23,753 nucleotides of DNA from a virus. Below, one piece after another: positions 1 to 6,613 of the stretch (the stretch's first letter is position 1; each line of letters starts with the position of its first letter). The translations under genes were made by a program, and so were the position numbers. Location: positions 1 to 23,753 of the IMG/VR virus record IMGVR_UViG_3300031952_004728; one strand, given 5' to 3'. The notes below the pieces were generated by a model. It searched no databases. It was given only the letters and a program-made list of their open reading frames with translations, and was not told where the DNA came from.

Positions 1-236
1 AAGCGGTCGGCCAGATAATCGTCGGCGTCGCTGCCGAACACCATCAGGTCAGCGGCTGTGGTGGCCAGATCGAGGGTCGAAGAGGGTGGCCCAGGCGTCG
101 CCGGAGCAGGGGTGACGTTCGCTGGCGGCGACGGCCCGCCTTCGTTCCCGCCGCCGCAGCCAGCCGACGTCACAATGAGGACGACGAGAACACCATGAGC
201 TAGCGCAGCGGCTATGCGTGTCCAGTGACGGCACAT
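1..236 (-). CDS. Lipoprotein, 3' end outside window
   Basis: The minus-strand frame from ATG at 236 stays open to the window edge (78 codons). It starts MCRHWTRIAAALAHGVLVVL, a basic N-terminus followed by a hydrophobic stretch, and then TSAGC, which fits a lipobox with Cys as the lipid-modified residue. A Gly/Pro/Thr-rich linker follows (GGGNEGGPSPPANVTPAP), as expected for a surface-tethered lipoprotein. The mature domain is mostly outside the window, so no function can be given. It lies outside the inserted element, downstream of the phage-type genes and separated from them by about 225 bp. It could be a bacterial gene flanking a prophage or a phage-carried surface protein. The signal peptide is clear; the rest is inference. 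Confidence 0.7.
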   Translation of the reverse strand, partial: MCRHWTRIAAALAHGVLVVLIVTSAGCGGGNEGGPSPPANVTPAPATPGPPSSTLDLATTAADLMVFGSDADDYLADR

Positions 237-243
237 CGCCCAT

Positions 244-274
244 AGAATAACACACAAATCGTGAGGTGTTTCAA
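244..274 (-). promoter_or_regulatory. Weak candidate promoter for the lipoprotein
   Basis: On the minus strand TTGAAA (274-269) is followed by TATTCT (249-244), a 19-bp spacer, or by TTATTC at 18 bp. It lies just ahead of the ATG at 236, so the transcript would have almost no leader. The hexamers are only partial sigma-70 matches. Confidence 0.3.
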
Positions 275-355
275 GACATTGGGGAAATCGTGGGTCACGA
301 CTTCTCAGATGTCAGTCCTAATGGCTGCGGTCGATGTATCGCAGCCTCCCCTTTG

Positions 356-392
356 GGCCGCTCACCCTTCGACAGGCTCAGGATGAGCGGCC
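356..392. repeat. Imperfect palindrome (intergenic hairpin repeat)
   Basis: GGCCGCTCACCCT (356-368) pairs with AGGATGAGCGGCC (380-392) with one mismatch, around an 11-nt loop TCGACAGGCTC. It sits in the 237-462 gap between the lipoprotein and the 56-residue gene. From memory, close relatives of this string occur dispersed between genes in several GC-rich bacterial genomes, but I cannot verify that here. It could act as a terminator for the minus-strand phage-type genes or be a dispersed repeat. The rest of the gap shows no gene. Confidence 0.55.
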
Positions 393-462
393 AGGGGCCA
401 TCTGACCCTCCAGCTCTCACCCGGACTGAAACACTGCGCGACGTTGTCAAGGCGCGCCCCCT

Positions 463-633
463 TCACTCCTCCCACACCGCCGCCATGACGATGGCGCCGC
501 TGCGAATGACGGGCGCGCGGCTCAAGGACGGCTCGCGCGGCACGTCCTTGCCCAACGATGGCGCCTCCTGGCCTAGCGGCGGCTGAGGGCGAGGGGGAGT
601 CGGCGGCTGGAGAGGGCTGGGCTTGTTGGCCAT
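463..633 (-). CDS. Small proline-rich hypothetical protein (56 aa)
   Basis: A 56-codon frame starts at ATG 633 behind a strong ribosome binding site (AAGGAGG, 5-6 nt spacing), 10 bp after the stop of the preceding gene. The first 25 residues are Pro/Gln-rich (MANKPSPLQPPTPPRPQPPL), and the C-terminus (SGAIVMAAVWEE) is short and hydrophobic. It is the last gene of the minus-strand set that begins with the split tail gene, so a role in the virion or an accessory role is likely from context. I do not recognise the family. The strong ribosome binding site and spacing are the main support. Confidence 0.6.
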   Translation of the reverse strand: MANKPSPLQPPTPPRPQPPLGQEAPSLGKDVPREPSLSRAPVIRSGAIVMAAVWEE

Positions 634-643
634 GCGTTCCTCC

Positions 644-856
644 TTAGGTGTAGACGCCCACTACAAGGGCGTCGCGGGGGTCGGACTCGGAGAAGAAGAT
701 GAGGGCGCAGCGACGGCCGACCACCATTTCGGTGGCGGCGATGTTGCGGGCCACCGGCACGTCCGCCAGCCACACCGACAGGCTTCCCGCGACCTGAACG
801 GTGGCCGTGTAGGAGCCAGCGTTGAAGCCCTTGACCGTCCCCTTGCGCACGTTCAT
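644..856 (-). CDS. Small beta-rich phage baseplate/tail-type protein (70 aa)
   Basis: This 70-residue protein follows the split tail gene by 2 bp and is clearly co-transcribed with it. The sequence is predicted beta-rich: VKGFNAGSYTATVQVAGSLS, then VARNIAATEMVVGRRCALIF, then DPRDALVVGVYT. The alternating strands and the terminal D-P-R-D-A-hydrophobic segment resemble the small OB-fold domains of baseplate and spike proteins, but the match is by pattern only. Its size and place directly after a tail or hub-type gene support a structural role in a phage or prophage. It is outside the inserted element and appears intact. Confidence 0.65.
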   Translation of the reverse strand: MNVRKGTVKGFNAGSYTATVQVAGSLSVWLADVPVARNIAATEMVVGRRCALIFFSESDPRDALVVGVYT

Positions 857-858
857 CC

Positions 859-2262
859 CTAGACTGCTCCCAATGACAGCCGCTGCTCGTAGACGGGCGC
901 TTTGCCGCCAGCCGAGTAGCGCATACTCAGACCGATCACTCGCCGCTGAGCGTTCGTCAGGCCAGCCGACTCGTCGGTGATGGCGATCACGTCGTATAGC
1001 TCCTGGCCGCAGTTCACCGGCACCACGATCTCGCCGCTCCTGGAGGCGATCTCCTGGTGGCGCATCTCGGCGTCGGCCCGGTCTCGGGCGCGAGCGACTG
1101 TGCCCAGGTTCAGGTCATCCACCTGGCGGACGCGGTCGTAGGCATCATCGATCTCATCCCAGCCGAAGGCTTCCACGAAGGGGCCGTCGCCAAACACCTG
1201 CACGCGGTTGGTCTGGGGGCGCTGGCTGCCGTAGCGGCCGCGGAAGATGGCGTGCTCCGTGCCGTAGGAGTAGGCGCTGGCCTCGTCGGCTCGGGGGTTC
1301 TTGATGTAGGCGAAGTGGCCGCGGAAGAAGACAACGTCGGGCACCACGGCCAGCAGGCGACGCACCGCAGTCGCCCCACTCTCGCCCGGGTGAATCGTGA
1401 AGCTGGGGTAAAGGTCAGTGATGACACCACTGCTGCCGGCGCTGAAGAACTCCAGGCTCGCTCGCGCCATGACGAAGGAGAGTAGCTGGAAGACGTTCCT
1501 TTCACCCTGGGCCCAGGCGCACTGACGACGCGACCGCCAGCCCTCCAGCAGCTGCCAGGCGTCGCGGGCGTGGATGACGAGGGTGGCCTCGCCTTCGCCG
1601 GAGGTGTATTCCCACCCCTCGATCCAGTAGGCGAGGCCCGAGGAGACCAGGGGGCCGCTGGCAGTCTGGTAGCCGGGGCTCACTCGCACCTCGCCGCCGG
1701 CCTTGATGACCGCCTTCTCCCCTGACAGGTCCAGGTAGCGACCATCATCATTGCGCAAGACCAGGCGAAGGCGGCCACTGTCGGGATCGGTTTCGGTGGT
1801 TAGCTCTAGGACGTCGGCTGTGACATCCAGTGCGGCCGCAGTGAGAGAGGCCTGCCAGACGCCCGAGGGGGTGGTCAGCCACACGTCGCTCGTGCTATGG
1901 GCGATGGCCAGGCCATAGTCGCTGACCAGATTCATGGGCACTGGCTCTCGCCAGAGGTTATCCGCGTAGTCGGCCGTGGCCAGCGAAAAGGAGAAGTGGG
2001 GGCGGGAATAGCTTTCGCTGCCCGTGTACTTCTCGACGAAGGTGAGGCGAAAGACGTCGGGGTAGGCCAGGGAGGGGGCGCGGAACTCCATGTTGGAGCC
2101 CGCGCTGGCCGTCGCCACCTCCCGCAGGGGTGACCAGGTGCCCACCGCCTGCGAGTAGCCGTCGCCGTAGATGCAGCTCCAGACCTTGCAGGCGCCCTGG
2201 CCGTCGCTGCCCGAAACCACCACGTTGAAGTCGGCCTCATACCGGCAGGCCAGCCCGCTCAC
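859..2262 (-). CDS. Split tail/adhesin gene, C-terminal part
   Basis: This is the 3' part of a large gene interrupted by the element. The frame is open through 2281, directly up to the 11-bp core. The annotated GTG at 2262 is simply a Val codon of the original gene that happens to follow the integrase stop in a GTGA overlap. The 467 residues are beta-rich. An early part is rich in aromatic and Ser/Thr residues (YSRPHFSFSLATADYADN). A later part (LRLVLRNDDGRYLDLSG, then YWIEGWEYTSGEGEATLVIH) resembles phage tail hub or tip proteins. Joining it to the frame at 23200-23753 gives WGSPAAWSNSLASVSGLACR with no stop. Whether the fragment is translated in the integrated state is unknown; it is probably non-functional alone. 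Confidence 0.75.
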   Translation of the reverse strand: MSGLACRYEADFNVVVSGSDGQGACKVWSCIYGDGYSQAVGTWSPLREVATASAGSNMEFRAPSLAYPDVFRLTFVEKYTGSESYSRPHFSFSLATADYADNLWREPVPMNLVSDYGLAIAHSTSDVWLTTPSGVWQASLTAAALDVTADVLELTTETDPDSGRLRLVLRNDDGRYLDLSGEKAVIKAGGEVRVSPGYQTASGPLVSSGLAYWIEGWEYTSGEGEATLVIHARDAWQLLEGWRSRRQCAWAQGERNVFQLLSFVMARASLEFFSAGSSGVITDLYPSFTIHPGESGATAVRRLLAVVPDVVFFRGHFAYIKNPRADEASAYSYGTEHAIFRGRYGSQRPQTNRVQVFGDGPFVEAFGWDEIDDAYDRVRQVDDLNLGTVARARDRADAEMRHQEIASRSGEIVVPVNCGQELYDVIAITDESAGLTNAQRRVIGLSMRYSAGGKAPVYEQRLSLGAV

Positions 2263-3809
2263 CGAGGCCAGGCTGTTGCTCCAGGCGGCGGGTCAAGATT
2301 TTCCCCACCATCTGGGGGTGGGATGACCCCGGGGATGGCACCTTCGATGGTAAGACTACCGTCGTCTTCGACCCACACGCGGTCAATCAGCTTGTGCATC
2401 CCAGGGTACGTTGGTCCGAGCGGGTGACCGAGAAGCGTGTACCCTGCCTTCCCTGCGGTGATGACGCGGGCGAGGCTGCGTAGGTTGTGTACGTAGTGTA
2501 AGAACCTCTCGGCGTCGGGGAAACGTTCCAGATGACTTATCTGGGTCTCGATGTCGGCACGTTCACGGGCGATCCTGGCGACCTCGGCGTCAAGTACCTG
2601 AGAGAATCCGCCCATCCGAACGTAGGTCTTTAGTGCCCGTTCGTGCTGTGAGTCGAGATTGCACAGGAGAGCGCGCAGGCGCTCCTCCACGTCGACCTGC
2701 TGGGTGTCGGCGCTGTATGCCCTTTGCTCATAGGTTACGGCTTCCCTCAGGAGGTTCTCAGGGTCGCCAACCGCTCGCTGCAAGAACTCCAGCACCCGGC
2801 CTTCCAACTCGTCGGCTGGCCAGTGGGTCTTGTAGACGCCCTCGTGAGACGGTGCCAACTCGCGGTAACGAACCCGACTGCCGCACCGATACTTGGCCTT
2901 GCCGCCGCTTTCGGACCCCTTCGTACTAACGTAGTAGAGACTCCCACATCGACGACAGAAGCACTTTCCCTTAAGCGCGTAGACGCCCTTAGGTTTGGGA
3001 CCACTGTGTATCCTACGTCGTTTCAGTGCGCTCTTGGCAGCCATCTGGGTGTCTTCGTCCACGAGTTCGGGGCAGGCCATCGGGCGACCGGCGTAGGTGG
3101 CTTTGCCGGCGTAACGCGGACTCGTCAGGATGCGGTAGACCATGGTGTGGTGCCACCGCTGAGCACGTCGTTCGACGTTCCGGTGGTTTGGCACAGGCAC
3201 GCCGCGTTCTTGAAGCTGGTCGGCGATCTCCTGGATGCCCTCACCTGCGAGGCAGTGGGCGTAGACCCAGCGGACAATGCCTGCCTCCCAGGGGTGGGGC
3301 TCCAGAGCGAGTCCTGAGCTGCGTTGGTAACCGTAGGGCGGAACGTTCGAAATGTAGGCACCCTTTTCCACCGCGCGGTAACGTCCCTCGCCCATGCGCC
3401 GGGCGATTACTTTGCGCTCGAGTGTGGCGACGCCCATCATCATCGTGAACATGAACTCGCCTTCCGGCGTGTCATCGAATGATTGACTTACGAATTCCAC
3501 CACCACCTTGAGTTGTTTGAACTCACCCATCGCCAACAGCGCCTCTACCGTATCGCGTCCCAACCGGTCGGCGCAGTAGACGATGACGTGGTCGAAGACC
3601 TTGTTTGCGGCTGCCTCGAGGAGACGTCGCCCGGCCGGTCGGTCTTTGAGTGCTATCGTGCCGCTGACGCCCTCATCGGTAAACTCGTCGACCACCGGGT
3701 ACCCCTTTGCCTCGGCGAAGTCTCGAGCGTCGATAAGTTGTGTCTCGATGGTGTTTCTTTCAGCCTGGGCGTCGGTGCTGACCCTTGCGTAGATGACGGC
3801 GTTGTTCAT
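2259..3809 (-). CDS. int: Large serine integrase (host-derived C-terminus in this state)
   Basis: This large serine recombinase (516 aa) joins phage and host attachment sites through a Ser-DNA intermediate. The resolvase domain (1-150) has the nucleophile Ser11 in YARVST and the conserved DRLGRD (81-86). The recombinase domain follows (PPYGY 157-161). A zinc-ribbon-like segment has C283, C285, C288 and C309, with no evident fourth partner after YRCGS. A long coiled-coil-like stretch covers about 375-425. The usual family end is near 495. The att core codes residues 506-509 (DPPP), and the last seven (GATAWPR) come from the interrupted host gene. In circular form the frame would continue 54 codons to a stop at 23055, giving 563 aa. 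ATG 3809 follows the stop of the previous gene by 1 bp. Confidence 0.95.
   Translation of the reverse strand: MNNAVIYARVSTDAQAERNTIETQLIDARDFAEAKGYPVVDEFTDEGVSGTIALKDRPAGRRLLEAAANKVFDHVIVYCADRLGRDTVEALLAMGEFKQLKVVVEFVSQSFDDTPEGEFMFTMMMGVATLERKVIARRMGEGRYRAVEKGAYISNVPPYGYQRSSGLALEPHPWEAGIVRWVYAHCLAGEGIQEIADQLQERGVPVPNHRNVERRAQRWHHTMVYRILTSPRYAGKATYAGRPMACPELVDEDTQMAAKSALKRRRIHSGPKPKGVYALKGKCFCRRCGSLYYVSTKGSESGGKAKYRCGSRVRYRELAPSHEGVYKTHWPADELEGRVLEFLQRAVGDPENLLREAVTYEQRAYSADTQQVDVEERLRALLCNLDSQHERALKTYVRMGGFSQVLDAEVARIARERADIETQISHLERFPDAERFLHYVHNLRSLARVITAGKAGYTLLGHPLGPTYPGMHKLIDRVWVEDDGSLTIEGAIPGVIPPPDGGENLDPPPGATAWPR
2282..2292. repeat. Left attachment site core (attL)
   Basis: CAGGCGGCGGG is identical to 23219-23229. 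It lies within the last codons of the integrase (Asp-Pro-Pro-Pro) and in the tail-gene segment Pro-Ala-Ala. The exact crossover dinucleotide within these 11 bp cannot be read from the sequence. Confidence 0.85.
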
Positions 3810-3810
3810 G

Positions 3811-4059
3811 CTAGTTCACCCCCGGCGGTGCGGTAAGGATGAGATCCGCGACGTTAGCGCAGAATCGGTCCGCCCTGATCTGGGCCTCGGGCTCCAGCGG
3901 TACGAAGGACTCCCGGCCCGACAGTCGCCACACGTGATGGCGACAGGCTGGGTTGGTGCACCTGAGTAACGACGCGGTGCCTTCGGGGGTAGTCCGAGTT
4001 GTGTTGTAGCGCCGACGCAGGTGGCCCTTTCCGTTGCATGCTGGACATGGTGTACTCAT
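3811..4059 (-). CDS. Ogr/Delta-like zinc-finger protein (82 aa)
   Basis: The Cys pattern is C5-x2-C8-x25-C34-x4-C39 (PCPACNG ... RCTNPACRHH). This is very close to the C-x2-C-x22-C-x4-C arrangement of the phage P2/P4 Ogr/Delta late-gene activators. A similar basic Arg/Thr-rich stretch lies between the pairs. The C-terminal half is helical and acidic. It sits immediately before the integrase (1 bp gap), and its ATG overlaps the stop of the gene before it (ATGA). By analogy it could be a transcription activator bound to RNA polymerase, but only the zinc-binding pattern is visible. The Ogr likeness is inference from spacing. Confidence 0.75.
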   Translation of the reverse strand: MSTPCPACNGKGHLRRRYNTTRTTPEGTASLLRCTNPACRHHVWRLSGRESFVPLEPEAQIRADRFCANVADLILTAPPGVN

Positions 4060-4328
4060 CGCGGTACCTTCTCCCCAGCCACGAGGCTAACCCAGACCTC
4101 GGGCAACCGGAAGGCCTGCCGGAGAACGTCAAACTCGTCTGGCGTCAGTTCCAACGTGATGCCGGTGTGCCCGTCGCTAACAGAGACGAATCGTTCAGGC
4201 GAGCAGTTACAGTTCGGAAGACCACAACCGCAGTTACTGAGCCGAAGGAACGGCTCTTGTATCTGCGACCCGCCGCCCGTCTGGGCGTTCTCAGCGTCGG
4301 TGCGAATCTGAAATGTCTCAGCCCTCAT
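4056..4328 (-). CDS. Cys-cluster hypothetical protein (90 aa)
   Basis: ATG 4328 is chosen because GGAGGAAG precedes it at good spacing; longer in-frame extension only runs through the upstream gene. It overlaps the upstream gene's stop by 11 nt, and its own stop overlaps the next ATG (ATGA). A compact Cys cluster occurs in the middle (SNCGCGLPNCNCS, residues 31-43). It is followed by a segment that could form a small alpha/beta fold (ITLELTPDEFDVLRQAFRL). The LTPDEFDVLRQAF part resembles short helical protein-binding motifs. The family is not recognised. Operon position with the integrase suggests a role tied to element maintenance. Confidence 0.7.
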   Translation of the reverse strand: MRAETFQIRTDAENAQTGGGSQIQEPFLRLSNCGCGLPNCNCSPERFVSVSDGHTGITLELTPDEFDVLRQAFRLPEVWVSLVAGEKVPR

Positions 4329-5070
4329 CGTCTTCCTCCTCTTCGTCACGACTCTCGTTATCCAGGAACTTGACCTCGATGCTGACCGGGTGTCCACCGC
4401 TGTCATATCCGACGGTGACCGGGTAGGACCCGTCGCCGAAGCCGGTTCCACTGACCGCACCCTTGGCGAAGGCGAAGAACTTCAACTCGTTGTTCCACTC
4501 GCCGTCAGGACCCTTGTAGCGCTCGAGTAGTGCGTTGTAATCCAGGGGGAATGAGGTGACGCACCCGACGAACATCTGTCCCGAGTCCACACCGTTGTGG
4601 CAGAGGCATCGCTTCTCATGGACCGGACCAGCGCCACACCGCGTTGCGCGGAGGACCTTGACCCTTGACCCCCAGGAACCCTCGTCGCTGACGACCGCTT
4701 CGGCGATCCATCCGCCGTGACAGTCGTCGAGGATGAGACCCAGTCTGTCCAGGCCCTCCAGGGTGTCATTGGTGTCGATGTAGCACGGGTCCGCGACCAC
4801 GATCTTGTCCTGGACAGTGAACCCGATGGCCTCGCCCGTCGCTTGTTCATCTACCTGCACGTCGTCCTCTTCGATGTCGCCCTCGTCGTAGGCGTACTCC
4901 ATGGTGACCGCGAGCAAGTGGTTGTAGTCGCCGTCGGTGGCGCGAGCAAGATACTCGTCAGCAGCCTCTGACTGATCACTGCGTTTCAGCGCCTTGGACA
5001 CCCGTCCCAGGATGCTGTAGGCGTTACTGTCCTCGCCGACTAGCTTGACCCTAACCTTGGTGTGTGCCAT
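4318..5070 (-). CDS. Two-domain phage protein, DUF4241-like C-terminus (250 aa)
   Basis: The first 65 residues (MAHTKVRVKLVGEDSNAYSI ... LGRVSKALKRS) match the style of a small stand-alone phage protein with K-L-V-G-E-D-x-N-A and a short helical repeat. An acidic linker follows. The C-terminal part has ADPCYI, GSWGSRVKVL, NGVDSGQMF and GTGFGDGSYPV. This run of motifs is typical of a domain I associate with DUF4241-type proteins of phages and bacteria. The biochemical role is unknown. The last ten residues are almost all acidic. The next gene starts within its 3' end. Family assignment is from memory of motifs and is moderately sure. Confidence 0.75.
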   Translation of the reverse strand: MAHTKVRVKLVGEDSNAYSILGRVSKALKRSDQSEAADEYLARATDGDYNHLLAVTMEYAYDEGDIEEDDVQVDEQATGEAIGFTVQDKIVVADPCYIDTNDTLEGLDRLGLILDDCHGGWIAEAVVSDEGSWGSRVKVLRATRCGAGPVHEKRCLCHNGVDSGQMFVGCVTSFPLDYNALLERYKGPDGEWNNELKFFAFAKGAVSGTGFGDGSYPVTVGYDSGGHPVSIEVKFLDNESRDEEEEDDEG

Positions 5071-5075
5071 TTAGT

Positions 5076-5393
5076 CTAGACCTCCTCTGCTTGAATGGGT
5101 TGCCATCGCCATTCCCCTGATGGGCCTCGTAGAGCAACCTGGATACGTTTTGTGTCTGTCTCCAACCACGCAGTCGCAGAATGATATGAGAGCACTCCGA
5201 CGAAAGCGCCGCTGGAGTTGACTACCTCGATTTGACCGAACTTGTTACGAATCGCGTCGCCATACCCGGCCGGTGTGATGACCTTGTAAAGCGGAACTAC
5301 GCGGCAACGTCGGTTCCTGACGTAGAGTGCCGAGGACTTCTGGAAGGTTCGTATCCAGTCGGCGTTTGCGCGGTCCTCTTGCACCGTCATCAT
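5076..5393 (-). CDS. Hypothetical protein (105 aa)
   Basis: ATG 5393 directly abuts the TAA of the upstream 43-residue gene, and a second ATG follows at once (5390). The preceding AGAGG fits either. The protein is small, with a basic patch in the middle (YVRNRRCRVVPLYK) and beta-rich segments toward the end (IEVVNSSGAFVGVLSYHS, then IQVALRGPSGEWRWQP). This suggests a small SH3-like or beta-barrel fold. No known motif is recognised. It is part of the tightly packed minus-strand integrase operon, 5 bp before the 250-residue gene. Confidence 0.65.
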   Translation of the reverse strand: MMTVQEDRANADWIRTFQKSSALYVRNRRCRVVPLYKVITPAGYGDAIRNKFGQIEVVNSSGAFVGVLSYHSATAWLETDTKRIQVALRGPSGEWRWQPIQAEEV

Positions 5394-5525
5394 TTACCTC
5401 TGACAGTAGTGACAGGCCTGCGCGGACCCTCGTCGGGGGCATGGGCGTTTTGGGTCCCGCGGCTTCCGCATGTCGCCTGTCGTGCAATCAACGGGCTTGT
5501 TTACCCAGCCAGATTTGTCTGTCAT
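5394..5525 (-). CDS. Small Cys-containing protein (43 aa)
   Basis: ATG 5525 shares its A with the stop of the gene before it (TGATG). GGAGAGG lies about 8 nt ahead. The TAA is directly followed by the next ATG. The sequence is basic and Pro-rich with four Cys (C14, C29, C38, C41), the last two as CHYC at the C-terminus, so a small metal site is possible. The length is below common annotation cut-offs. Support comes from coupling on both sides plus a ribosome binding site; function is unknown. Confidence 0.6.
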   Translation of the reverse strand: MTDKSGWVNKPVDCTTGDMRKPRDPKRPCPRRGSAQACHYCQR

Positions 5526-5641
5526 CAGATTCGCCTCTCCAAGGCCTGTCGAATCATGACCGTGAGTAGCGAAACAGAGAATCCGCCCGAGGCCTGGCTG
5601 CCCGAGCGGGTCCCCTGTTGCCTGATGGAGGTGTGTGTCAT
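5525..5641 (-). CDS. Small leader gene of integrase operon (38 aa)
   Basis: The frame from ATG 5641 (preceded by AGAGAGG at 10 nt) to the TGA that overlaps the next ATG encodes 38 residues. It starts MTHTSIRQQG, has a Gly/Ser-rich middle, and ends in an amphipathic or hydrophobic helix (SVSLLTVMIRQALERRI). It would be the first gene of the minus-strand operon. No family is recognised. Support is the start/stop overlap and ribosome binding site, with no alternative gene in the interval. Confidence 0.45.
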   Translation of the reverse strand: MTHTSIRQQGTRSGSQASGGFSVSLLTVMIRQALERRI

Positions 5642-5710
5642 CGCTTTCGAACCTCTCTTGTAAAACCCTTCCTATCTAGGAGAACGCCCGAAAAGGGTGT
5701 TTGTTACAGG

Positions 5711-5733
5711 AATTTGAAACTAATTTCAGAATT
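5711..5733. promoter_or_regulatory. AT-rich inverted repeat, candidate operator
   Basis: TGAAA-CTAA-TTTCA forms a perfect 5-bp inverted repeat, and AATT flanks it on both sides with one extra base on the right. It lies in the AT-rich gap between the divergent minus operon (5641) and the plus-strand gene at 5771, where a repressor site is expected. A short hairpin (AACGCCC, 5-nt loop, GGGTGTT) sits nearby at 5683-5701. Confidence 0.4.
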
Positions 5734-5755
5734 AAATGTGCTAGATTTGGGAAGC

Positions 5756-5764
5756 GGGTAAAGT
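5756..5764 (+). promoter_or_regulatory. GGGTAAAGT promoter element before 5771 gene
   Basis: GGG-TAAAGT ends six bases before the GTG start at 5771. It matches the GGGTAYAGT element found before several other genes here. If TAAAGT is the -10, transcription would start at or near the GTG, giving a leaderless message. No good -35 is seen. Confidence 0.45.
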
Positions 5765-5770
5765 AGATAT

Positions 5771-6283
5771 GTGGGCAAGCATATCTGTGGCGTAACTCCT
5801 GGATGGTGTGGCAAATGCCGACCGGACGTGGCCGCTGCCCAACGCGGCAAGTCCAAGTCAGTCGAGACACGCGCTAAGATGAGTATCGCTCAAAGGGGAC
5901 CTGGATCACGCGAGCACCATGCAAAAATCGGTGCAGCTCTACGCGGTCGACGCCAAGGCAAAAGGCATCTTGCAAATCGCCTAGACGCTCTTGCTCGCTG
6001 GCATCGAATACATCCGACCAAGTGGGAACAGGCTTTTCGACGCTTGCTGCGCGAAGCCGGGTTTCGCTGCCGCTACGAACGAGTCTTCGGCGGACGCTAC
6101 TCTGTAGATGCTTACGTGCCCTCGCGCAAGATTGCTTTCGAAGCTGACTGCCACTGGGGCCACGAGGAGAAGCGCGAGAGTGGCCAGGAAGAGGCTCGTG
6201 ACGCCTACCTCATGGCCGAACACGGTCTGCTGGCAGTCATTCACTTGACCAAAGAAGACCTCAGACCCTTCTTGACTTCCTAG
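5771..6283 (+). CDS. Vsr/DUF559-type homing endonuclease with NUMOD3 repeats (170 aa)
   Basis: The N-terminal module MGKHICGVTPGWCGKC (Cys 6, 13, 16) is shared with the HNH protein at 13008-13379. Two NUMOD3-like DNA-binding repeats follow (about 25-42 and 44-60, A-Q-R-G and A-A-L-R-G ends). A Vsr/PD-(D/E)XK-like nuclease domain covers about 84-165, with E86 (TKWEQAF), D113 (YSVDAYVP) and E124-x-D126 followed by CHWGH. Such free-standing nucleases cut intronless or genic DNA and spread themselves. The GTG start is supported by the same start in the paralogue and by the conserved promoter element ahead. It is intact. Confidence 0.85.
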   Translation: MGKHICGVTPGWCGKCRPDVAAAQRGKSKSVETRAKMSIAQRGPGSREHHAKIGAALRGRRQGKRHLANRLDALARWHRIHPTKWEQAFRRLLREAGFRCRYERVFGGRYSVDAYVPSRKIAFEADCHWGHEEKRESGQEEARDAYLMAEHGLLAVIHLTKEDLRPFLTS

Positions 6284-6338
6284 GAAAATTCTTCTCTTGT
6301 TACCTCCCAAAAGAGACGTCACCAATACCTTGTTTTAG

Positions 6339-6347
6339 TGATATAAT
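6339..6347 (+). promoter_or_regulatory. Extended -10 promoter
   Basis: TGATATAAT contains a perfect TATAAT (6342-6347) preceded by TG in the extended -10 position. It lies 27 bp ahead of the plus-strand gene at 6375, with no convincing -35. It probably drives the 6375-7300 genes. Confidence 0.6.
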
Positions 6348-6374
6348 AGACAGGATAGGAGAGGCTCGGATAAG

Positions 6375-6593
6375 ATGGCCAGAGGACTCAAACGGCACGG
6401 TTTTAGGTGCCCCTGCGGTGGACTCGTAGGCGTTCGTCGGACATGCGCTGTAGACGACGGCTGCCTCGTGCGCTATCGCGGATGCGAGGTCTGTGGGCGG
6501 TCATTCAAGAGCATAGAAACGCTCGTGACCGTCAAGTCACGTCGCTCGGTTAAGCGACTGGCCCGTGCCATTCGAGGTCTCTTGGTAGACTAG
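6375..6593 (+). CDS. NrdR-like zinc-ribbon protein (72 aa)
   Basis: Cys residues C12, C14, C24, C30, C37 and C40 lie in FRCPCGG ... YRGCEVCGRSFKSIETL. The second half closely follows the NrdR zinc-ribbon pattern (R-x-C-x-x-C-G-x-R-F-x-T-x-E). There is no ATP-cone, so it is not NrdR itself. It is more likely a short phage transcription factor or RNA polymerase-binding ribbon. The C-terminus is basic (KSRRSVKRLARAIRGLL). ATG 6375 has GGAGAGG upstream. First gene after the strong extended -10 promoter, so probably expressed early or constitutively. Confidence 0.75.
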   Translation: MARGLKRHGFRCPCGGLVGVRRTCAVDDGCLVRYRGCEVCGRSFKSIETLVTVKSRRSVKRLARAIRGLLVD

Positions 6594-6613
6594 AGTTCAA
6601 GGAGGATTGCCAG

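Noticed and set aside
1057-1485. Long plus-strand open frame over the tail gene
   Set aside because: Shadow of the GC-rich minus-strand gene; no ribosome binding site and low-complexity product.
859-2262. Complete independent gene starting at GTG 2262
   Set aside because: The frame continues to the att core and joins the frame at the right end; the GTG is an internal Val codon.
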